64,000 nt of DNA from Bacteroidia bacterium (GTDB lineage: Bacteria; Bacteroidota; Ignavibacteria; SZUA-365), in the NCBI GenBank assembly GCA_027493955.1, contig JAOSJT010000001.1:3273131-3337130 (forward strand), written 5' to 3'. Each line of letters opens with the position of its first letter. Positions within the stretch are counted from its first letter, which is position 1. Both the position numbers and the translations under genes were made by a program. Shown in pieces: positions 56,880 to 64,000 of the stretch. The notes beneath the pieces were generated by a model that did not search any database, was not told the origin of the DNA, and saw nothing but the letters and a program-made list of their open reading frames with translations.

Positions 56880-57977
56880 TTATTCCGCTTCGTAGGGCAA
56901 AAGCACCGTTACCGTGGTCGAGCGTCCGGGTTGGCTTTTGATGGCCATGCGTCCGCCGTGAAGATCGACAATGGAATGCACGAGGGCCAGGCCCAGCCCG
57001 ACGCCCTTCTGTTCGAAGTGCGCCCTTTCGAATTGCATGTATGCACCGATCGAACGGATTTGCTCCTCCGTCATACCGCGCCCCTTGTCGTGTACCACGA
57101 TTTCATACCATCCTTCGGAACATGCGGCGGTGACCGTGATGGGAGTGCCGTCGAGACTGAACTTGCAGGCGTTGTCCATCAATTCCTCCAGCAGCTTCTC
57201 CAGATTCGGCGCGCTGATGCGCAGCGTTGCTGCTTCCGCATGGACGACGATATCCTTCGCGCGTTTTGCCCGTTCTCCCAGCACGCGCACGAGATCGGGG
57301 ATGAGGAATTCCGGAGATTCCACGAACTCTTCGAGCAGAGCCGCGCGGCGAACATCATCATAACGAAGATTCTCGAGTTCCGAAAAGCGGAGATAATTCT
57401 GCACCAGGCGCAGCAGCCGCTGTCCGGCCTGATTCACATGCCGCAACATCTCGAGAACTTCATCCGGGGAGAAGTCCTTCATATGATCGTGCAGCAGATT
57501 GGAGAGACCGAGAATGGAATTGAGCGGCGTCAGGAATTCATGCGGCAAAGAGCGGCTGATGGATTCGCGCACTTCCTCCAGCGCGCCATGCAGACGCTGT
57601 TGCTGGCTTTGCTGCTTGCGCAGGCGCGCTTCCACGGCTTCGAGCAATTCTTCCTTGGAAAACGGTTTGGTGAGGTAGTCATCCGCGCCTGACTGCATTC
57701 CCTTGCGGAGATCGCTTTTTTCCGAAAGTGCCGAGAGAAAGATAAATGGAATCAGTTCCGTTGTCGTGTCTTTTCGGATGTATTCCAGCACACCGAAGCC
57801 GCCGAGACTGGGCATCATCACATCGCAGAGCACGAGATCGGGCTTGTGCTCCCTGATCAATTCAATGCCCTGCATGCCGTTTTCCGCATATACCACGTCG
57901 TAGCCGGCTTCGGTCAGCCGCTCGACTATGCTTTCCCTGACAATGACTTCGTCCTCGATGACCGCGATTTTTTTCAT
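56880..57977 (-). CDS. Receiver-histidine kinase hybrid (REC-HisKA-HATPase)
   Basis: A 365-residue cytoplasmic protein with an N-terminal receiver (Asp52 in LCDVMMPSLGG, Lys104 in YLTKPFS), a coiled linker (QQQRLHGALEEV), and a kinase core: His146 in SLPHEFLTPLNSILG, N-box LMDNACKFS, DKGRGM and GVGLGLALV. With no membrane or sensory domain, input must come by phosphotransfer to the receiver. This makes it a relay component. ATG 57977 follows GGAGA. Faces the NtrC-type regulator gene tail-to-tail. Confidence 0.93.
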   Translation of the reverse strand: MKKIAVIEDEVIVRESIVERLTEAGYDVVYAENGMQGIELIREHKPDLVLCDVMMPSLGGFGVLEYIRKDTTTELIPFIFLSALSEKSDLRKGMQSGADDYLTKPFSKEELLEAVEARLRKQQSQQQRLHGALEEVRESISRSLPHEFLTPLNSILGLSNLLHDHMKDFSPDEVLEMLRHVNQAGQRLLRLVQNYLRFSELENLRYDDVRRAALLEEFVESPEFLIPDLVRVLGERAKRAKDIVVHAEAATLRISAPNLEKLLEELMDNACKFSLDGTPITVTAACSEGWYEIVVHDKGRGMTEEQIRSIGAYMQFERAHFEQKGVGLGLALVHSIVDLHGGRMAIKSQPGRSTTVTVLLPYEAE

Positions 57978-58070
57978 GCTGTCTCCAGGTGCAGAGGGTG
58001 AAGAACGAATGTAGGCATTGCGCGCTTGCCTCACAACTCGGAGTGCGGACGACAAGAAAAGCAGTGGGTT

Positions 58071-58126
58071 GAGAATCGGGATTCGTGAATCGGGAATCGA
58101 GAATCGGGAATCGAGAATCGGGAATC
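58071..58126. repeat. 14-base tandem repeat, four units
   Basis: Four head-to-tail copies of GAGAATCGGGAATC; units 1 and 2 differ by one base each and units 3 and 4 are identical. It lies about 95 bases upstream of the hybrid kinase start on the minus strand. Confidence 0.9.
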
Positions 58127-58271
58127 GGTCCGCCAGGCGGAGTGAATCGATCTGCGGTAGGATTTGGCACGGTGGCGGTATAGATCAGTTCCGACAGAGA
58201 GCATTCGCGCCGGCAGCGGCTCCGACGGCCAGGCTACTGTTCCTTGCGTTTCAGCATCCTCGCGCTGGTCC

Positions 58272-58296
58272 CTGAGCGGGCTTCGACTACGCTCAG
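58272..58296. repeat. Dispersed hairpin element, copy 1
   Basis: CTGAGCG and CGCTCAG form the stem, enclosing CTTCGACTA. A second near-identical 16-base core (CTTCGACTTCGCTCAG) occurs at 58393-58408. Such elements are common interspersed repeats in many bacterial genomes. Confidence 0.65.
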
Positions 58297-58392
58297 CCAC
58301 CGTCGAAGGGCTGCGCATCTGCGTTAGATTCCCCTCTTCTGTCTGTTCTGTCTCTTCTGTGGTCTCGGGAAGGATCAAACGCAGAGACGCAC

Positions 58393-58408
58393 CTTCGACT
58401 TCGCTCAG
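58393..58408. repeat. Dispersed hairpin element, copy 2
   Basis: CTTCGACTTCGCTCAG differs by one base from the core at 58281-58296, 112 bases upstream. Confidence 0.6.
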
Positions 58409-58498
58409 GGTCCGTGTGGCGGTACGCAATGAGCACGTTCGTAGTACCGCGGTCGAGGTCGGGAGTCAGTACAACATCGAGAGACCCAGTAGAAACGT

Positions 58499-58561
58499 GC
58501 TCTCTGCTCTCTGCTCTCTGCTCTCTGCTCTCTGCTCTCTGCTCTTTGCTCTCTGCTCTCT
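58499..58561. repeat. Heptanucleotide tandem repeat, nine units
   Basis: Nine consecutive copies of GCTCTCT; the seventh reads GCTCTTT. The tract ends 75 bases before the DUF134 gene. A perfect 7-mer tract is prone to slippage, so copy number may vary between strains and alter promoter spacing; that effect is inference. Confidence 0.92.
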
Positions 58562-58636
58562 GCCTGTACTTCATCTCTGTATCATCAACTTCATTCCGGC
58601 ACTTGCACATTAATGAGCATATGCCCATATTACAAC

Positions 58637-59134
58637 ATGAAACAGTCACGCGGAAGACCGACATGCAGACGCATCGTGAGCGAAACACCCGAGCATCGCT
58701 ATTTCAAGCCGGCGGGTATACCGATGCATCTGCTTCGTGAAATCACGCTCTCCGTGGATGAATTCGAGGCGCTGCGGCTTGCCGATATTCTCGGTCTGTA
58801 TCAGGATGAAGCGGCGCGCAGCATGGGTGTGAGCCGGGCGACGTTCGGGCGCATCGTAGAAACGGCGCGACGCAAAACCGCGGAGGCGCTGCTGCACGGT
58901 CAGGCGTTACGCATCGAAGGAGGTAGTTATATGGAAAGCAAACATCATGCCGGAGCGGCAAAGGCACAATGCATTTGTCCGAAATGCGGAGTTACCGTCG
59001 CGCATCAGCGGGGCATTCCGTGCAGAGAGACGCGCTGCCCGGCATGCAACACCGTCATGCTGCGCGAGGGATCCGAGCACCATCAGGCCTTGCTCGACAA
59101 AAAACAGAAAAAACAAACCGGAGAAACACAATGA
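58637..59134 (+). CDS. DUF134 DNA-binding protein with C-terminal zinc-ribbon
   Basis: A 165-residue protein. The N-terminal DUF134 domain shows SRGRPTCRRIVSETP, FKPAGIP, LSVDEFEALRLADILGLYQDEAARSMGVSRATFGRIVETARRK and IEGG, a sigma-70 region-4-like helix-turn-helix. An added tail carries CICPKCG...CRETRCPAC, a zinc-ribbon-like set of cysteines that many DUF134 proteins lack. Start is ambiguous between ATG 58637 and 58613. The stop overlaps the next start (ATGA), so it is translationally coupled to the NifX-like protein and probably works with it. Confidence 0.88.
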   Translation: MKQSRGRPTCRRIVSETPEHRYFKPAGIPMHLLREITLSVDEFEALRLADILGLYQDEAARSMGVSRATFGRIVETARRKTAEALLHGQALRIEGGSYMESKHHAGAAKAQCICPKCGVTVAHQRGIPCRETRCPACNTVMLREGSEHHQALLDKKQKKQTGETQ

Positions 59135-59586
59135 AGATCGCAATCGCATCAGACGATGGCATACACGTCGCAGGGCATGCAGGCAGATCGGAAGGATTCG
59201 TCGTCATGGAATACGACGGACATGCCGTGACGCAGCGCGAGTACCGCACATCCCCAATGCCGGGGCATGTCCATGCCGGAGAGCATCATCCTGACGCACA
59301 TGGCCACCACCATGCACACGCGGATACGGTCAGCGGGTCTCAGCATATGCATCGCCACGGCGGCGACTTCAGCGACGCGCATGCGCAGAAACATGCGCGG
59401 ATTCGCGCCGCTCTGGCCGGCTGCGATATACTGATTTGCGGCGGCATGGGACATCGCCTGCAGACGGATTTACACCAAGCCGGGATCACCGTTCGCCTGA
59501 CAACGCTCGGAAACGTCGAGGACGCATTTCAGGCGTGGCGCGACGGTCGGCTGGAAGAGCAACTCCAGGGCTTCTGCCGCCACTGA
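59131..59586 (+). CDS. NifX/NifB-like Fe-S-cofactor-binding protein with histidine-rich insert
   Basis: A 151-residue protein of the dinitrogenase iron-molybdenum cofactor family (NifX/NafY/MTH1175 fold): KIAIASDDGIHVAGHAGRSEGFVVMEYDG at the start and AALAGCDILICGGMGHRLQTDLHQAGITV plus VEDAFQAWRDG at the end. Between them about 45 residues contain 14 histidines (HHPDAHGHHHAHAD and similar), far above the family norm. No nif structural genes are visible, so it more likely carries another metal or Fe-S species. GGAG eight bases before ATG 59131. Ends ten bases from the stop of the hybrid kinase gene on the opposite strand. Confidence 0.9.
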   Translation: MKIAIASDDGIHVAGHAGRSEGFVVMEYDGHAVTQREYRTSPMPGHVHAGEHHPDAHGHHHAHADTVSGSQHMHRHGGDFSDAHAQKHARIRAALAGCDILICGGMGHRLQTDLHQAGITVRLTTLGNVEDAFQAWRDGRLEEQLQGFCRH

Positions 59587-59596
59587 GTTGGTGACC

Positions 59597-62500
59597 TCAG
59601 GAACGCAGCAACGTCATCTCCAACGCCGCGAGTGAGGTGTCGAAGCAATGCTGCAGTGCCGGCACCACCGCCTCTGCGCGGGCGAAGTCGCCGTCCTGCG
59701 CCGCGTGCTCGACACGCAAGCATTGCTCGGCGAAGAGCTTCGCCCCAAGATTCAACGCAGAACCCTTGAGCGTGTGCGCAGCTCTCTCGAGCGCGTCGGC
59801 GTCGCGGCGCTCCAGGGCAGCGTAGATATCCGCGAGCAGTACGGGTGATTGCGAGCGGAAAATTTCTATCAACTCGAGCAGAATTTCGTCGTTCGCGGTT
59901 TTTTTCAGCTCACGAAGCATGTCTATAGTCTGCGGCTCGAGCAGGTCGGCGACGGTGGTGGACGTTATGACGGGTGTCGTCAGCCGCGGTCGCGACTCAA
60001 ACCAGTGCAGAATTCGCTCCTGCAGTTCTTCGATGCGAATGGGCTTGCTCAGATAGTCGTCCATGCCGGCGTCGAGACAATTCTGGCGATCGTCACCCAT
60101 CGCATTCGCGGTAATGGCGATGATGACGGGCCCAGGATTCTCGCCATGCTCGGCACGAATCTGCAGTGTCGCTTCGAGCCCATCCATCTCGGGCATCTGC
60201 ACATCCATGAGCACCAGATCGTACGGCTGCCGGTGCATGGCATCCAGCACTTCATACCCGTTGGCGGCAATATCCGGGCGATATCCCATCTGCTCGAGAA
60301 TTCTGACAATGAGCCGCGAATTGATGGCATTGTCCTCTGCAACGAGAACGTGCAGAGGATAGCGTTCGGCAAGGTGCTGATCCACCTTGGGGCGTGCGCG
60401 TACTTTTTCCGGTCGCGCGGTGCCGGGTGCGAGAACGTTCACAATCGCGTCGAAAAGCTGCGAATGCTTCACTGGCTTGGTCAGGATGGCTGTGAATAAC
60501 TGCGTCCGTTCGGTTCGCATATCCTGACGGCCCAGGGAAGTAAGAAGGATAATGGGTAGGTCCGCATATCCCGCCATGCCCTTGATGGATGCCGCGAGCT
60601 GCGAGCCGTCCATTTCCGGCATCAGCATATCGAGGACGGCAAGATCGAACTCCGGCGCTTCGCCAAGTGCGATAAGTGCCTCCGCGCCGGATGCCAGTAC
60701 AGTACTGCGCATTTTCCAACGGTCGAACAGCACGCTGAGAATACGGCGATTGGTCTGATTGTCGTCAACGACCAGAATGCGCTTCCCGGGGAGTTCCGGA
60801 GTAGGAGGGAAGGGATCGAGATTATCGGCTTCGGCCCTGATCGTGAAAAAGAAGGAAGATCCGGAGCCGGGCACACTCTTCACCCAGATCTTTCCACCCA
60901 TCATCTCCACGAGTTTCTGACTGATGGCGAGTCCCAGGCCGGATCCACCGTATTTCCGGGTGGTTGATGAATCGAGCTGCGTGAAGGACTGGAACAGGTG
61001 TCCGATTCGCTCCGCCGGTATACCGATGCCGGTATCGCGGACCTCGAACAGCAGCTCGATATGTCTGTCGTCTATCGATGAACGGGAGACGGCCACGAAT
61101 ACTTCACCGCGATCCGTGAATTTGACGGCATTTCCGATGAGGTTGACGAGCACCTGTCGCAGTCTCGTGACGTCGCCACGAATGCTGCGGGGTACGGCAT
61201 TGTCCACGAGGTACAGCAGTTCGATGCTTTTGTCACCGATATTCGGTGAGATCAAATCGAGGGCTTCTTCGACACACGGGCGGACTTCAAACAGCAGCTG
61301 CTCGATTTCCAGACGTCCTGATTCGATTTTGGAGAAATCAAGAATGTCATTGATGATGGTGAGTAAGGAATCGCCGCTGAGGCGGATGGTTTCCACGTAC
61401 TCCCGCTGCTCCTGCGTAAGCGGAGTTTCCAGGAGAAGACCGGTCATGCCGATCACCCCGTTCATCGGGGTCCGGATTTCATGGCTCATGGAAGCAAGGA
61501 ACTCGCTCTTTGCTCGGTCCGCCCTTTCGGCGGCTTCCTTCGCGATTACCAGGGCATCGGAGTAATCACGACGCTCTTCTTCCACCATCTGGTCGTCAAT
61601 AAAGCGACCGATGCTTCGCGCCATCAGTTCGATGATCTCGATTTCACGAGGGGAGAAATCCTGCGGCCGTAACCGGCCGGATAAAAAGCTGAGCGTACCG
61701 TAAATCTGATCCCGCACAAAAATCGGAGTGCCGAGATACGATTCGAGCTGGAGATTGATGTACACGGGATGGGTTCGCATTTCCGGATCACTGCCGACAT
61801 GCGTATAGCAGACGGTGGATGCTGTGCGCACGACACGGTCGCAATAGGTATCCGCCACCGCGAAGGTACTTCCCGGTGCGAGGGCATGCAGCGGTGAAAT
61901 TGCGGCGTGAATCGTGAACTTGTCCGTGTCAATCTTGCTGATGACCCCGGTTTCCATACCGAGTATGCCGATGCCGGTCTGCAGGTAATCCTCGAACAAT
62001 TCCTCGAACAAGGTGTAGGACGTCGTATGCAACCGGTGGATTTGCTTGAGTTGCTCGCTGAAGCGAAGGAGGCGTTGTTCGGCAAGTTTGCGCTCACTGA
62101 TATCGTAGGAAATGGCGACAATACCGGCGGGCGCTCCGTCTATCACGAGCTGTGTTGCCGTCATGTGCACCCAGAACTCTTCACCCCGGACGGAGATCAA
62201 GAGCACGTCGCCTTTCCATGTCCCCGTGGCGACAGTTGCGTACACGTCGTCGCGCAGATTTGCGGGATTGGCGGGAGAGAGCAACACCCGGCCTTGCAGA
62301 CCGATCAGTTCATCCCGCGCATAGCCGAGGCGCTCCAGAACCGCGTTGTTGACATACTCGATTTTCCCGTTCAGGTCCATCATGACGATGAGATCGTTGA
62401 CGGAGCTGACCACCTGCGCGAGGCGCGTGATCTGTGCGGAGATACTGCGACGTTCCGTGACATCGCGCGTCGTGACCACAATACCCTTGATACTTGGCAG

Positions 62501-63913
62501 ATGCAGATAATTTTTTGCCACCGCTTCAAGCGTTCGCCAGCTCCCATTCACATGCGCGTGACGGAATTCAATTTTCTCCTCCCGTTCCGGAGCGGAGAGC
62601 ACAAGCTTCGAGGTCCTGTACACAAGTTCCACATCATCGGGATGGATGTAGTCGAAGACCAGCCTTCCGAGGCGCTGGCGTGTGCTGAAGCCGGTCATGC
62701 GTTCGGCGGCCACGGTCTCGTACTGAATAATACCGTCGCTGTCGAGTACCGTTATGGCGTCACTGAGATTCTGCAGCAACGACCGGTAGCGCCGCTCATT
62801 CTCCTGCACCGTCTGTTCGGCGTCGTGACGCGCAAGCCGGCCGCCGAGAATGCCGCTCATGACATGGAGTATCGCTTCCTCTTGCTCTTCCCAAACGCGC
62901 ATACCGTGACAGTCGTCAAATCCGATAAACCCCCAGAATTTGTTATCCGAAAACACGGGAACAACCATCATGGAGAGAATGTCCTGCGATCGCAGCATTT
63001 CATGTTCAATCTCGGGAAAAGTCTGAACGTCGCCCTTAACGGCAAGACCCGTGCTGAGGTGCTGATACCATCGCTCCAGTGTCGGCTTGTAGGGGTAGTG
63101 TTGCAGCGAGGTGTTGTCTATCTGTGGTATGATGCCCTCGGCGACCCATTCGTTGATCTGCCGCATGAACAACTCGCCACTCCCGGTATCAGAGTCGTTT
63201 TGAAAGAGATACACGCGATCCACCTTCGTCGCCTCACCGAGCACACGGAGCGCGGAGTTTATAGCGGCATCGAGATCGGGAGAGGCAAGGAGGATGTCGG
63301 AGCAGCGGGCAACGGCTTGCAGCAGTGTGTCGCGTTTCTGCAGTTGCTCTAACGCCCTCACCCGTACCGTGATATTCCTGAGGAAGATGAGGACTTGGCC
63401 TTCAACAGCAGGCACGATACTCGCCTCGAAGAGGATGTCATCCGTTCCGTCTGTGGCGCTGATCTGCCCGCTCACCGGTCCCAATATGTTACGTGCTTGT
63501 GCAAGAAGCTGCGACAGTATCGGATCGGCGACAAAGGATTGCGTCTCCGTCAAAACACGCCCGGTGACGTCCCCGGGATCGGCGGGGAGACCCGGTGACC
63601 TGCCGGCAATTTCGAGAATGGTATTCTCGCCATCCAGTCGGAGAAACACATCCGGGACGTTGTGGCTTATCGCCCGCAGATCCGCTGCGGCATGAAAGAG
63701 CTCCATCGCATTTCTTTCGATGATAGAGCGGAGGGCCGCGATTTCCTCCGCCTGGCGCGAAAACGCATTTTCGACATCCCGGAGAAAGGTTTCCCATTTC
63801 TTACCTGTCGGCGGTGCGCCCTGAAATGCCGTCTCGATCAGTGCGCGCAGCGCCAGTGCGGGATCTCTTTCAGGCATTGTTCCGGATTCACGGATATCAG
63901 GGGAAGCGTCCAT
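59597..63913 (-). CDS. Multi-PAS/GAF hybrid sensor histidine kinase with two receivers and Hpt
   Basis: A soluble hybrid kinase of about 1438 residues with no membrane helix. Order: PAS (about 80-185), GAF (190-365), PAS (375-490), PAS (495-610), GAF (630-775), HisKA with His811 in [12 protein letters not shown], HATPase ([22 protein letters not shown]), two receivers ([11 protein letters not shown] and [12 protein letters not shown]) and a C-terminal Hpt domain ([16 protein letters not shown]). All phosphorelay residues look intact, so it can run a His-Asp-His-Asp relay to a separate regulator. The start is uncertain among Met codons at 63952, 63913 and 63877; none has a clear ribosome-binding site. 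Output partner unknown, perhaps the NtrC-type regulator at 55313. Confidence 0.92.
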   Translation of the reverse strand: MDASPDIRESGTMPERDPALALRALIETAFQGAPPTGKKWETFLRDVENAFSRQAEEIAALRSIIERNAMELFHAAADLRAISHNVPDVFLRLDGENTILEIAGRSPGLPADPGDVTGRVLTETQSFVADPILSQLLAQARNILGPVSGQISATDGTDDILFEASIVPAVEGQVLIFLRNITVRVRALEQLQKRDTLLQAVARCSDILLASPDLDAAINSALRVLGEATKVDRVYLFQNDSDTGSGELFMRQINEWVAEGIIPQIDNTSLQHYPYKPTLERWYQHLSTGLAVKGDVQTFPEIEHEMLRSQDILSMMVVPVFSDNKFWGFIGFDDCHGMRVWEEQEEAILHVMSGILGGRLARHDAEQTVQENERRYRSLLQNLSDAITVLDSDGIIQYETVAAERMTGFSTRQRLGRLVFDYIHPDDVELVYRTSKLVLSAPEREEKIEFRHAHVNGSWRTLEAVAKNYLHLPSIKGIVVTTRDVTERRSISAQITRLAQVVSSVNDLIVMMDLNGKIEYVNNAVLERLGYARDELIGLQGRVLLSPANPANLRDDVYATVATGTWKGDVLLISVRGEEFWVHMTATQLVIDGAPAGIVAISYDISERKLAEQRLLRFSEQLKQIHRLHTTSYTLFEELFEDYLQTGIGILGMETGVISKIDTDKFTIHAAISPLHALAPGSTFAVADTYCDRVVRTASTVCYTHVGSDPEMRTHPVYINLQLESYLGTPIFVRDQIYGTLSFLSGRLRPQDFSPREIEIIELMARSIGRFIDDQMVEEERRDYSDALVIAKEAAERADRAKSEFLASMSHEIRTPMNGVIGMTGLLLETPLTQEQREYVETIRLSGDSLLTIINDILDFSKIESGRLEIEQLLFEVRPCVEEALDLISPNIGDKSIELLYLVDNAVPRSIRGDVTRLRQVLVNLIGNAVKFTDRGEVFVAVSRSSIDDRHIELLFEVRDTGIGIPAERIGHLFQSFTQLDSSTTRKYGGSGLGLAISQKLVEMMGGKIWVKSVPGSGSSFFFTIRAEADNLDPFPPTPELPGKRILVVDDNQTNRRILSVLFDRWKMRSTVLASGAEALIALGEAPEFDLAVLDMLMPEMDGSQLAASIKGMAGYADLPIILLTSLGRQDMRTERTQLFTAILTKPVKHSQLFDAIVNVLAPGTARPEKVRARPKVDQHLAERYPLHVLVAEDNAINSRLIVRILEQMGYRPDIAANGYEVLDAMHRQPYDLVLMDVQMPEMDGLEATLQIRAEHGENPGPVIIAITANAMGDDRQNCLDAGMDDYLSKPIRIEELQERILHWFESRPRLTTPVITSTTVADLLEPQTIDMLRELKKTANDEILLELIEIFRSQSPVLLADIYAALERRDADALERAAHTLKGSALNLGAKLFAEQCLRVEHAAQDGDFARAEAVVPALQHCFDTSLAALEMTLLRS

Positions 63914-64000
63914 CGATGCTACTCGGCTACAGAGAGGAATAACAATTAACATACGAAAATTCGCGTCCCCAATCAGGATGTCATCCGCTGCGAACCACTG

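Larger units (their letters stand above)
57978..58636. other. Repeat-rich intergenic region
   Basis: About 660 bases without a supported gene. It contains the 14-base tandem repeat (58071-58126), two dispersed TTCGACT-n-GCTCAG elements (58272-58296 and 58393-58408) and the 7-base tandem repeat (58499-58561). Promoters for both flanking genes must lie here. Confidence 0.6.

Noticed and set aside
59131-59586. Evidence for nitrogen fixation from the NifX-like protein
   Set aside because: No nifH, D, K, E, N or B genes are visible, and this fold also occurs in many non-diazotrophs.
61907-63352. A 481-residue open frame antisense to the hybrid kinase
   Set aside because: It lies entirely inside PAS/GAF coding sequence with intact motifs on the other strand.

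Overview
The window is a GC-rich bacterial chromosome segment (GC not computed), with about 49 genes and no rRNA, tRNA, CRISPR or prophage that I can see. The lineage is most likely the Bacteroidota/Chlorobi/Ignavibacteria superphylum. The pointers are a large exported protease ending in a type IX secretion (T9SS)-like C-terminal sorting domain, a rhomboid protease with the short C-terminal domain common in Bacteroidota, a miaB / sigma-54 activator / lptE gene run, an LptE-type lipoprotein (so Gram-negative), BBP2-like outer-membrane barrel protein, and two GAFTGA-containing sigma-54 activators. A species cannot be named from sequence reading alone.

Layout. 0.2-2.9 kb: two family-2 glycosyltransferases, one fused to a methyltransferase. 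3.0-8.7 kb: minus-strand run of mostly single genes (acyl-ACP thioesterase, DUF3267 zincin, DinB-like, TerC, lipoprotein hydrolase, MscL, VOC protein, SDR). 9.0-11.6 kb: lipid-kinase-like protein, then a RAYT-like protein that appears to have lost its catalytic residues, beside an array of REP-like palindromes. 11.6-18.2 kb: M24 peptidase, sodium:solute symporter, exported GH13 pullulanase-like enzyme, tandem universal stress protein. 18.3-27.1 kb: long minus-strand run read from metH-like gene through LCP protein, gap, pgk, rhomboid, ispG, comF. The metH-like gene has only the cobalamin and activation modules and is divergent from an Rrf2 regulator carrying a histone H1-like Ala/Lys/Pro tail.

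28.2-35.7 kb: plus-strand cluster miaB, SPOR protein, metallo-beta-lactamase-fold hydrolase, sigma-54 activator without a receiver, lptE, membrane glycosyltransferase, TPR protein, isochorismatase-like enzyme. 35.9-45.3 kb: an unknown gene, a methyltransferase, a GT-C-type membrane glycosyltransferase, a SpoIIE-type phosphatase and a 1561-residue subtilase with FN3 and LamG modules. 45.5-50.1 kb: ammonium channel coupled to an outer-membrane barrel, then an exported protein built of about 12 GDDxY repeats. 50.1-52.7 kb: a visibly more A/T-rich islet encoding two exported proteins of unknown function. 53.0-54.5 kb: glycyl-tRNA synthetase with an apparent pair of compensating frameshifts. 55.3-63.9 kb: signalling region (NtrC-type regulator, REC-histidine kinase, large PAS/GAF hybrid kinase) with a DUF134/NifX-like pair and a repeat-rich spacer.

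Most genes are housekeeping, envelope or signalling functions. The observations most worth pursuing are the Rrf2-H1 tail chimera facing a partial methionine synthase, the RAYT-like protein with its REP array, the GDDxY-repeat protein, the glyS double frameshift, and the histidine-rich NifX-like protein behind a DUF134-zinc-ribbon fusion.
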